DNA from: SHZL01 sp035292625
Lineage (GTDB): Bacteria > Pseudomonadota > Gammaproteobacteria > Xanthomonadales > SZUA-36
Direction of reading: 5' to 3'
Assembly (NCBI GenBank): GCA_035292625.1
Contig: DATDPS010000004.1
Location: 1 to 16,450, forward strand
Length of the DNA: 16,450 bases
Below the pieces are notes generated by a model that saw only the letters and a program-made list of their open reading frames with translations, had not been told where the DNA came from and searched no databases. The position numbers and the translations under genes are program-made. How positions within the stretch are numbered: the first letter of the stretch is position 1; each line of letters starts with the position of its first letter. Positions 7,324 to 13,330 of the stretch are shown here, piece by piece.

Positions 7324-8169
7324 TTACACCCTTGAGTGCTCCTGCCTGGGCCGGGCGTTGAGGAACAGGTGTTGGTGTTCCTCGGGAATTCGCGCGTACT
7401 CCTCGCGGGTGAGCAGCAGGGGAGACTGTATTTCGAAGTTCTTGCGGTCCTGGAACCAGCGACGGCTATAAACCAGGTAAAGGATCGGGCGTGGTCGGTC
7501 CGAAACATTTGGCGTTCCAGCATGGCGCAAGCGGAAATCCATGAAATAGCAATCGCCCATTTTTGGCCAGGGCAAAACAGCGCCCTCTAGACGATCCAGC
7601 TCGGCTTTGGACCGGTGAGTCTCGTCTGTCCTGGACTTGATGCGGTGTGAACCTTCCCACAAGGCAGTCGTCCCCGTGGATTCATCGAGATCGACCAGCG
7701 GAACCACCACGTGCAGCGCATAAGGCGGCAGGAACGCGTTCAGGCCCCCGGCTTCGGCGAACAGGTGCGGGTGGTCGCGGTGGACATGCTGCAGAGCTGC
7801 GCCAGGGTAGGCCACCACCGTGCCGAGGCTTTGGATGATGCAGTCATCGCCCAGCAGTTCGCGCACCACGGGCAGGACACGGGGGGCGGCATAGACTGCC
7901 GCATCCATGAAAGGGGGTTGCAGGTGGATGCTGAACATGTAGCGGTCGAGGCCCACTTTCAGGCAGGTTTTTTCGATTTCCGTACGGTCCTTGTTGGCGT
8001 AGTTTTCCAGGAAATCCGTTTGCAGGGCTTGTACCAGGGCAGGATCAAAGCTGTTCTCCAGCAGCAACGTGCCATGCACCCGAAACAGGTGGGCAGCCTG
8101 CTTTACCGAGTCCATGGCTATCGGTTCGGCCTGGTTGGCCGGTTGGCTGATGTGTGCCTGCAACTTCAT
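7324..8169 (-). CDS. Phytanoyl-CoA dioxygenase (PhyH)-like Fe(II)/2-oxoglutarate oxygenase
   Basis: 281 residues from the ATG at 8169, which has CGGAA close upstream; an in-frame GTG at 8187 is an alternative. The double-stranded beta-helix metal site is visible: His130-x-Asp132 in QHVHRDHPHLF and distal His216 in RLRHAG. Arg225 or Arg227 (SDRPRP) is placed to hold 2-oxoglutarate. The repeat region STGTTALWEGSHR between them is typical of PhyH proteins, where it precedes the second metal histidine. The family hydroxylates small molecules or peptidyl substrates using O2 and 2-oxoglutarate; the substrate cannot be predicted. It is divergent from a PqqD-like gene with about 110 bp between starts, which hints at a shared pathway, possibly peptide tailoring, but this is inference. 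It ends close to the GGA-hairpin RNA region on the opposite strand. Confidence 0.85.
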   Translation of the reverse strand: MKLQAHISQPANQAEPIAMDSVKQAAHLFRVHGTLLLENSFDPALVQALQTDFLENYANKDRTEIEKTCLKVGLDRYMFSIHLQPPFMDAAVYAAPRVLPVVRELLGDDCIIQSLGTVVAYPGAALQHVHRDHPHLFAEAGGLNAFLPPYALHVVVPLVDLDESTGTTALWEGSHRIKSRTDETHRSKAELDRLEGAVLPWPKMGDCYFMDFRLRHAGTPNVSDRPRPILYLVYSRRWFQDRKNFEIQSPLLLTREEYARIPEEHQHLFLNARPRQEHSRV

Positions 8170-8281
8170 TGTTCCGATTCCATGCACCCGGCTGGGTAAT
8201 GCGGTTACCTGCTGGCAATTCTAGCCGGCTTCGCTATGCTGTTCACGGGTTCAATCGGTGTTTTACTACGGTGATGGGTGC

Positions 8282-8602
8282 ATGGAAACCTTAAATCTCA
8301 GGTTCAGCATTTCTCCTCAAGTGATTTTCCAGGAAGTTCAATTGGGTGAATCCTTGTTGCTGGACACCAGTACCTTGGCGTATTTCGCTTTCGACCTGTT
8401 GGGTACCCGGATCTGGCAGGCGATGCAAGAGACGGCTGATGCGGACCAGGTGCTGCGGCGGGTTGCCGCGGAGAACGACTTGGCGATGGAAGACCTGGTG
8501 CGGCAGTTTCGGTGGATACTTTCCGGTCTCGAGCGCAGCGGTTTGATCACTCTGACGGAATTGGCTGCATCGTGCGACGAGTCTGCCCCAGGCTCTGGAT
8601 GA
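8282..8602 (+). CDS. PqqD-like small protein (RiPP recognition element fold)
   Basis: 106 residues from the ATG at 8282; a GTG at 8258 is possible and neither has a strong ribosome site. The sequence follows the PqqD pattern. An N-terminal beta hairpin (VIFQEVQLGESLLLDTSTLAYFAFD) is followed by helices (LLGTRIWQAMQE; DADQVLRRVAAEND; MEDLVRQFRWILSGLERSGLI). PqqD-type domains bind leader peptides and pass them to modifying enzymes. In lasso pathways with split B proteins, the B1 protein has this fold and binds the YxxP motif. It lies about 6.4 kb from the precursor with no protease (B2) next to it, so a link to that precursor is a hypothesis. It could equally serve an unrelated pathway with the divergent dioxygenase. 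Confidence 0.75.
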   Translation: METLNLRFSISPQVIFQEVQLGESLLLDTSTLAYFAFDLLGTRIWQAMQETADADQVLRRVAAENDLAMEDLVRQFRWILSGLERSGLITLTELAASCDESAPGSG

Positions 8603-8635
8603 AGCCGATTTTCAGCGCATAAATCCCTGTGTCGG

Positions 8636-8664
8636 TTGACAATTTGCAGCCCCAAAAGGATAAT
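8636..8664 (+). promoter_or_regulatory. Near-consensus sigma-70 promoter of the tRNA cluster
   Basis: TTGACA at 8636-8641 and GATAAT at 8659-8664 with exactly 17 bases between. Transcription would begin near 8671, 45 bases before tRNA-Arg(ACG). The start region TCGCAGCCC is GC-rich, as in stringently controlled stable-RNA promoters. Confidence 0.8.
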
Positions 8665-8714
8665 TCGCAGCCCTTGCAAACCGGATCGCTACCGGTGCGG
8701 GGCTAGCAACGCGT

Positions 8715-8791
8715 GCGCCCGTAGCTCAGTTGGATAGAGTGTCTGGCTACGAACCAGAAGGTCGGGAGTTCGAATCTCTCCGGGCGCGCCA
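8715..8791 (+). tRNA. tRNA-Arg(ACG)
   Basis: Acceptor GCGCCCG pairs with CGGGCGC (8781-8787), then G and encoded CCA. D-arm AGCTCAGTTGGATAGAG is present, the anticodon loop CTACGAA lies between TCTGG and CCAGA, and the T-loop is GTTCGAATC. Reads CGN codons after A34 deamination. Confidence 0.97.
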
Positions 8792-8833
8792 GTTTTGCAG
8801 AATGTGTACCAGCTTTGCAGGTAAACCAAATGA

Positions 8834-8909
8834 CACCGTGCAGGCACTTTTTGTTTTTTCTGCAGGACCGCGTAGATGGTGAAAACTGCTGGTTTGCTGC
8901 GGCACGGTG
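8834..8909. repeat. Inverted repeat in the tRNA-Arg/tRNA-Pro spacer
   Basis: CACCGTGC at 8834-8841 and its exact complement GCACGGTG at 8902-8909 enclose about 60 bases that include a T-rich run (TTTTTGTTTTTT) directly after GCAC. This may be spacer structure, a partial terminator after the first tRNA, or chance. No protein is seen in this 150-bp spacer. Confidence 0.35.
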
Positions 8910-8941
8910 AAGTTTTTACAATTGTCAAGTTCAGGAATCGT

Positions 8942-9018
8942 CGGGGTGTGGCGCAGCCTGGTAGCGCAACTGCTTTGGGAGCAGTGGGTCGGGAGTTCGA
9001 ATCTCTCCACCCCGACCA
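8942..9018 (+). tRNA. tRNA-Pro(TGG)
   Basis: Acceptor CGGGGTG pairs with CACCCCG (9008-9014), then A and encoded CCA. The anticodon loop TTTGGGA lies between ACTGC and GCAGT; T-loop GTTCGAATC. Confidence 0.97.
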
Positions 9019-9050
9019 ATTTTCGCAACCGCTGAGCTGAATTGTCTACT

Positions 9051-9127
9051 GCGCCCGTAGCTCATCCGGATAGAGCACCGGCCTTCTAAGCCGGGGGTAG
9101 CAGGTTCGAATCCTGCCGGGCGCGCCA
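9051..9127 (+). tRNA. tRNA-Arg(TCT)
   Basis: Acceptor GCGCCCG pairs with CGGGCGC (9117-9123), then G and encoded CCA. The anticodon loop CTTCTAA lies between CCGGC and GCCGG. It reads AGA codons and shares its acceptor stem with the Arg(ACG) gene. Confidence 0.97.
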
Positions 9128-9177
9128 GTTACGCAGTATGCTGCACGGCCGTGCGCCGGGTGGAGCGGGTGCGCTGG

Positions 9178-9207
9178 ATTCCAGACGCACCTTCGGTGGT
9201 CTGGAAT
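9178..9207. repeat. Dispersed hairpin repeat (ATTCCAGA...TCTGGAAT)
   Basis: ATTCCAGAC plus CACC pairs with GGTG plus GTCTGGAAT around a TTC loop, with one bulged G, and is followed by GACG. The same element occurs at 13102-13131, so it is a dispersed intergenic repeat. Confidence 0.75.
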
Positions 9208-9221
9208 GACGATAGGGTAAA

Positions 9222-9285
9222 TCGGCGTCAGAATGGAATGACGGCAGGGCAAGTCGGCGTCAGAATGGAATGACGGTAGGGTAAG
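9222..9285. repeat. Tandem repeat, two 32-bp units plus degenerate flanks
   Basis: Units at 9222-9253 and 9254-9285 both begin TCGGCGTCAGAATGG and differ at only two sites. Degenerate partial units flank them (9201-9221 and 9296-9310). All carry the core GGAATGACG also found at the end of the dispersed hairpin repeat, so the array probably grew from that element. Confidence 0.8.
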
Positions 9286-9302
9286 TTTTGCGCTGGTCTG
9301 GA

Positions 9303-9332
9303 ATGACGGTCGGATGATTATTCCGTTAAAAT
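9303..9332 (+). promoter_or_regulatory. Candidate promoter for tRNA-His/Lys/Leu, with -35 inside a repeat
   Basis: ATGACG (9303-9308, 4 of 6 matches) and TAAAAT (9327-9332) are separated by 18 bases and followed by a GC-rich start region 29 bases before tRNA-His. The -35 falls in the last GGAATGACGG repeat copy. Confidence 0.45.
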
Positions 9333-9360
9333 GGCGGAGCGGAGAAACGGATTTTTTGAT

Positions 9361-9437
9361 GGTGGGCGTAGCTCAGTTGGTAGAGCATCGGATTGTGATT
9401 CCGGCGGTCGTGGGTTCGAGCCCCATCGTCCACCCCA
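9361..9437 (+). tRNA. tRNA-His(GTG)
   Basis: Includes the encoded extra G(-1) at 9361 opposite C at 9434, a hallmark of tRNA-His. Acceptor GTGGGCG pairs with CGTCCAC with one G-U pair. Anticodon loop TTGTGAT; encoded CCA at 9435-9437. Confidence 0.97.
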
Positions 9438-9475
9438 GTTTTAGTACCGGAAGAAGTAGCTTCCGCGTGAACAAC

Positions 9476-9551
<76 letters not shown>

Positions 9552-9636
9552 ATTTTCCAGACTTCCGCGTTGCGGTATCCCCGCGGATGGTTGCCCTGGC
9601 CGGAAATTTTAACGCGGCCAGGCGGAAGATAACGTT

Positions 9637-9721
<85 letters not shown>

Positions 9722-9772
9722 CTGGGTTTGACGTCACCGCACCCAAAAACTTTCACCAGGCCGAGCAGACAG

Positions 9773-11077
9773 ATGCAAGTATCCGTAGAAAACGCCGGCG
9801 GCCTCGAGCGCCGTGTAACCGTGCAGATTCCCGAAGCCGAGATCCAGCAGAAAGTTGACTCCCGTCTGCAGGAGCTCAGCAAGCAGGTCAAGATCAAGGG
9901 TTTTCGTCCGGGACGCGTGCCCATGAGTGTCATCCGGCAGCGCTATGGTAAGCAGGTGCGTCTGGAAGTTGCCAACGAAGCCATGCAAGCCAGCCTGCAA
10001 CAAGCCATTCGGGATGAGAAATTGCGCCCGGCTTCGACCCCGCAAATCCCCACACGACCGGAAGGGATCAGCAAAGGTGACTTGCAGTTCACTGCTGTGG
10101 TCGAGGTCTTTCCCGAGTTCGGGCACCTCGATGTGTCCGCGCTCTCCATCCAGAAGCCTTCTGCTGAAGTCACGATCAATGACGTCGACGCAATGCTAAA
10201 CACGCTGCGCGAGCAGCGCCGGGCGTGGAACCAGGTCGACCGCGCGGCACAGGGCGGGGACCAGGTTCAGTTTGAATATGCCGCCGAAACCGCCGAAGGC
10301 CGGGTGCCCCAGCAAGGCCACCAGCGTCTGGCGATCTTGATGGGCGCTTCGGGTTTCGCTGGCCTGGAGGCTGCACTTACGGGCCTGAAAGCCGGTGAAG
10401 AGATTTCGGTGGAACTCGAGTTTCCGGAACAATTCCGCGAACCGGCGCTGGCGGGTAAAACGGCACAAACGGGTTTGAAGGTCAGCACCGTGTCGGCATC
10501 TGCCCTGCCGGAAATCGACGAGGAGTTTGTGCGCAGCTTCGGCGTTGCGAATGGCTCGGTCGACTCCCTGCGCAGCGAGGTCAAGGCCAACCTGGAACGC
10601 GAACTGCGCCAGGCCATCGGCTCCCTGATGAAAGTCAGCATTATCGAAGCCTTGCTGCAAGCCTCACCGGACCTGGCGGTTCCCGACAGCATCGTGCGCC
10701 AGGAAGCCGCCAGCCTGGCTGCCCGCGGAGCAGCACAAGCGGGGCGCGAAGCAGCACCGGAGGAGGCGACCGCTTTCATGGCTAAAGCGACGGAGCGGGT
10801 TCGCGGTGGCTTGTTGATGGGCGAAATCGCCCGGCAAAACCAGATTCGTATCGACCGCGCGCGGGTGCGCCAGGCTATAGAAACCATCGCCCAGACCTAT
10901 GAAGAACCGGCCGAAGTCGTGCAGCTGTATTACGGTAACCAGCAATTGCTGGGACAGGTGGAAAACTCCGTGCTGGAGGAGCAAGTGGTAGACTGGGTGC
11001 TTGAAAACGCAAAGGTGTCCAGCAAGGAAATGAAATTCCAGGATGTAATATCCGATGCAACGGGCAAGAATCGGTAG
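9773..11077 (+). CDS. tig: Trigger factor, ribosome-associated chaperone
   Basis: 434 residues, close to E. coli trigger factor (432). It binds near the ribosomal exit tunnel at L23, shields nascent chains and has peptidyl-prolyl isomerase activity. The N-terminal ribosome-binding domain has the signature loop GFRPGRVP (residues 43-50; the family motif is GFRxGxxP). The FKBP-type PPIase domain spans about 150-240. The helical C-terminal chaperone arms follow, up to the end. The ATG at 9773 gives the standard beginning MQVSVENAGGLERRVTVQIP; a reading frame extending upstream runs into tRNA-Leu and is not coding. The ribosome site is poor. It is followed by clpP after 60 bases, the usual order in Gammaproteobacteria. 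No separate promoter is evident between tRNA-Leu and the ATG, so read-through from the tRNA operon is plausible. Confidence 0.97.
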   Translation: MQVSVENAGGLERRVTVQIPEAEIQQKVDSRLQELSKQVKIKGFRPGRVPMSVIRQRYGKQVRLEVANEAMQASLQQAIRDEKLRPASTPQIPTRPEGISKGDLQFTAVVEVFPEFGHLDVSALSIQKPSAEVTINDVDAMLNTLREQRRAWNQVDRAAQGGDQVQFEYAAETAEGRVPQQGHQRLAILMGASGFAGLEAALTGLKAGEEISVELEFPEQFREPALAGKTAQTGLKVSTVSASALPEIDEEFVRSFGVANGSVDSLRSEVKANLERELRQAIGSLMKVSIIEALLQASPDLAVPDSIVRQEAASLAARGAAQAGREAAPEEATAFMAKATERVRGGLLMGEIARQNQIRIDRARVRQAIETIAQTYEEPAEVVQLYYGNQQLLGQVENSVLEEQVVDWVLENAKVSSKEMKFQDVISDATGKNR

Positions 11078-11137
11078 GATAATGGGTTGGCCGCCCGGCG
11101 CTGCAGCAGTTCCCTCACGCAAGGAAGGATAAGTCAA

Positions 11138-11752
11138 ATGGATACGAAAGCGCTCAATCTCGTGCCGATGGTGGTGGAACAGACCTCCCGGGGCGAGCGC
11201 GCCTACGATATTTACTCGCGCCTGCTCAAGGAGCGGGTGGTTTTCATCGTTGGCCCGATCGAGGACCATATGGCCAACCTGATCGTGGCCCAGCTCCTGT
11301 TCCTGGAATCGGAAAACCCGGATAAGGACATCAACCTGTACATCAACAGCCCCGGCGGTGTTGTCAGTGCGGGCATGGCCATCTACGACACCATGCAATT
11401 CATCCGCTGTGAAGTCAGCACCATGTGTGTTGGCCAGGCAGCCAGTATGGGCGCGGTGCTCCTGTGTGCGGGGGCAAAGGGCAAGCGCTTCTGCCTGCCG
11501 CATTCGCGCGTGATGATCCACCAACCCCTGGGCGGCTACCAGGGCCAGGCCACCGACATCGACATCCACGCCCGGGAGATTCTCAAGACCCGCGCCGAAC
11601 TGAATGAAATTTTTGCCCTTCATACCGGTCAGAAAGTCGAGACAATTGCCCGGGATACCGAGCGCGACAACTTCATGGACCCGAAGCAGGCCTTGAGCTT
11701 CGGTTTGGTGGATAAGATACTTTCTAACCGGGTTGTCGACTTGAAACAGTAA
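11138..11752 (+). CDS. clpP: ATP-dependent Clp protease proteolytic subunit
   Basis: 204 residues from the ATG at 11138, preceded by a strong site AAGGAAGGA (11121-11129). ClpP forms a tetradecameric serine peptidase chamber fed by ClpX or ClpA. The catalytic triad is intact: Ser103 in GQAASMGAVLL, His128 in VMIHQPLGG and Asp177 in TERDNFMD. The substrate-stabilising SPGG loop (71-74) is present. An N-terminal propeptide of about a dozen residues, removed autocatalytically in relatives, probably precedes the mature start. It sits between tig and clpX, 61 bases ahead of clpX, consistent with a clpP-clpX operon. Confidence 0.98.
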   Translation: MDTKALNLVPMVVEQTSRGERAYDIYSRLLKERVVFIVGPIEDHMANLIVAQLLFLESENPDKDINLYINSPGGVVSAGMAIYDTMQFIRCEVSTMCVGQAASMGAVLLCAGAKGKRFCLPHSRVMIHQPLGGYQGQATDIDIHAREILKTRAELNEIFALHTGQKVETIARDTERDNFMDPKQALSFGLVDKILSNRVVDLKQ

Positions 11753-11813
11753 AAAAGGTAATATTTTCCTTACGATATAACCCAAAATCATGAGAGAGCA
11801 TTAAGTCGAGACG

Positions 11814-13085
11814 ATGAGCACCCACGAGCGCAAGGGCACTGACGGTAAAATCCTGTACTGCTCTTTCTGCGGCAAGAGCCAGCACGAAGTGCGCAAGCTG
11901 ATTGCCGGCCCCAGCGTGTACATCTGTGATGAATGCGTTGAATTGTGCAACGACATCATTCGTGAAGAACTCGAGGACAGCAACGTTCGCGATTCCGACA
12001 AGCTGCCCAATCCGCACAAGATTCATGCTTTCCTGGATGAGTTCGTCATCGGCCAGGAACATGCCAAGAAAGTCCTTTCAGTAGCCGTTTACAACCATTA
12101 CAAACGTCTGGAAACCCGGCAACGCGACTGCGACGTCGAGCTCAGCAAGAGCAATATCCTGCTGATTGGCCCAACCGGTTCGGGCAAAACCCTGCTGGCC
12201 GAAACCCTGGCGCGCATGTTGAACGTGCCGTTCACGATCGCCGACGCTACCACCCTGACCGAAGCCGGTTACGTGGGTGAGGACGTCGAGAACATCATCC
12301 AGAAACTGTTGCAGAAGTGCGATTACGACGTCGAAAAGGCGCAAACCGGTATCGTCTACATCGACGAGATCGACAAGGTTTCACGCAAGGCTGAGAACCC
12401 GTCGATCACCCGCGATGTGTCTGGTGAAGGCGTTCAGCAGGCCTTGCTCAAGCTGATCGAAGGCACCATCGCCTCGGTACCGCCCCAGGGTGGACGCAAG
12501 CACCCGCAGCAGGAATTCCTGCAGGTGGACACCAGCCAGATCCTGTTTATCTGCGGTGGCGCGTTTGCCGGCCTGGAAAAGGTCATCCAGGCGCGCTCTT
12601 CAGCCGCCGGCATCGGCTTTTCGGCGCAGGTGAAGAATCGTGACAAGATTGAGAATATTGGCGAGCTATTATTGGATGTGGAACCGGAAGACCTGGTCAA
12701 ATATGGCCTGATTCCCGAATTTGTCGGTCGCCTTCCAATCGTTGCCACGCTCGGCGAACTGGACATTGACGCGCTGATTCGCATCCTGATCGAGCCCAAG
12801 AACGCCCTGGTCAAGCAGTACAAGCAGTTGTTCGACATGGAAGGCGCGGATCTGGAAATCCGTGACGATGCGTTGCAAGCCATTGCTCGCAGGGCCATGG
12901 CACGCAAGACCGGCGCGCGTGGCCTGAGAACCATTCTCGAAGGCGTGCTGCTCAACAGCATGTACGATTTGCCGTCGCTGGAGAACGTGTCCAAAGTGGT
13001 GGTCGATGAATCGGTCATCGACGGCGACGCCGAGCCATACATCCTTTACGAGAACCCCCCGCAGGTCGCCAGCGGCGGCGACTAG
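11814..13085 (+). CDS. clpX: ATP-dependent Clp protease unfoldase subunit ClpX
   Basis: 423 residues, the usual size. The N-terminal zinc-binding domain has Cys16, Cys19, Cys38 and Cys41 (CSFC...CDEC). The AAA+ module shows Walker A GPTGSGKT (119-126), pore-1 loop GYVG (152-155), Walker B VYIDEID (181-187) and RKH loop (228-230). The IGF loop that docks onto ClpP is at 267-269 (AGIGFSAQ). It unfolds tagged substrates, including ssrA-tagged proteins, and threads them into ClpP. The ribosome site before the ATG is weak (AAGTCGAGACG), which fits translational or transcriptional coupling to clpP. Confidence 0.98.
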   Translation: MSTHERKGTDGKILYCSFCGKSQHEVRKLIAGPSVYICDECVELCNDIIREELEDSNVRDSDKLPNPHKIHAFLDEFVIGQEHAKKVLSVAVYNHYKRLETRQRDCDVELSKSNILLIGPTGSGKTLLAETLARMLNVPFTIADATTLTEAGYVGEDVENIIQKLLQKCDYDVEKAQTGIVYIDEIDKVSRKAENPSITRDVSGEGVQQALLKLIEGTIASVPPQGGRKHPQQEFLQVDTSQILFICGGAFAGLEKVIQARSSAAGIGFSAQVKNRDKIENIGELLLDVEPEDLVKYGLIPEFVGRLPIVATLGELDIDALIRILIEPKNALVKQYKQLFDMEGADLEIRDDALQAIARRAMARKTGARGLRTILEGVLLNSMYDLPSLENVSKVVVDESVIDGDAEPYILYENPPQVASGGD

Positions 13086-13101
13086 CAATACTGCTGGCTG
13101 G

Positions 13102-13131
13102 ATTCCAGACGCGCCTTCGGCGGTCTGGAAT
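13102..13131. repeat. Dispersed hairpin repeat, second full copy
   Basis: ATTCCAGACGCGCC, loop TTC, GGCGGTCTGGAAT: the same hairpin as at 9178-9207, with compensating C-G for A-T changes in the stem. This indicates that the folded structure is maintained. Followed by GACGG. Confidence 0.75.
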
Positions 13132-13147
13132 GACGGTCGCATGGTAG

Positions 13148-13170
13148 CCTTCGGCGGTCTGGAATGACGG
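13148..13170. repeat. Partial copy of the dispersed repeat
   Basis: Bases 13148-13170 repeat 13114-13136 exactly (right arm of the hairpin plus the GGAATGACGG tail), offset by 34 bp. This resembles the approximately 32-bp tandem growth in the tRNA-Arg/tRNA-His spacer. Confidence 0.7.
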
Positions 13171-13190
13171 TTGTTTGGCGGCCTGCACTC

Positions 13191-13220
13191 TTGAATTAAC
13201 TTCTCCAGCATCAATATACG
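13191..13220 (+). promoter_or_regulatory. Candidate lon promoter
   Basis: TTGAAT (13191-13196) and TATACG (13215-13220) are 18 bases apart. CTTGAA at 13190-13195 also matches a heat-shock sigma-32 -35 box, as expected for lon, but no good CCCCAT-type -10 follows at the right distance. Confidence 0.35.
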
Positions 13221-13234
13221 GGTTAAGTAATCGC

Positions 13235-13255
13235 AACGCGGCTGTGGGCCGCGTT
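13235..13255 (+). terminator. Strong hairpin in the clpX-lon spacer (terminator or leader structure)
   Basis: Perfect 8-bp stem AACGCGGC / GCCGCGTT with loop TGTGG, followed by TTCGTATT. It has the shape of an intrinsic terminator for clpX, but the T-run is interrupted. If transcription starts at the promoter just upstream, it lies in the lon leader instead. Confidence 0.4.
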
Positions 13256-13330
13256 TCGTATTAAACTAGACAGAGGTATCCACTGCGTCCGCCTGGTGCG
13301 TCGCGCTGATGGGTCCCGGAGAGGAACCTG

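Noticed and set aside
6789..7361. 190-codon open frame across the GGA-hairpin region
   Set aside because: It starts inside the Lrp-family gene in another frame, has no recognisable domain, is rich in Arg, Gly and Pro as expected of non-coding GC-rich DNA, and runs into the dioxygenase gene. The hairpin RNA explains the stretch better.
8258..8281. GTG start for the PqqD-like gene
   Set aside because: Adds MFYYGDGC, which is not typical of the family; the ATG at 8282 begins just before the conserved fold. Kept only as an alternative.
8842..8862. Intrinsic terminator after tRNA-Arg(ACG)
   Set aside because: The T-run is good, but the preceding GTGC-AG-GCAC cannot form a stable stem with a two-base loop.
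9222..9285. Short direct repeats as a possible CRISPR array
   Set aside because: The units are head-to-tail without unique spacers, and no cas genes are nearby. They belong to the GGAATGACG repeat family.
10664..11791. 375-codon open frame on the minus strand
   Set aside because: It lies antisense to the well-defined tig and clpP genes across their boundary and has no family resemblance.
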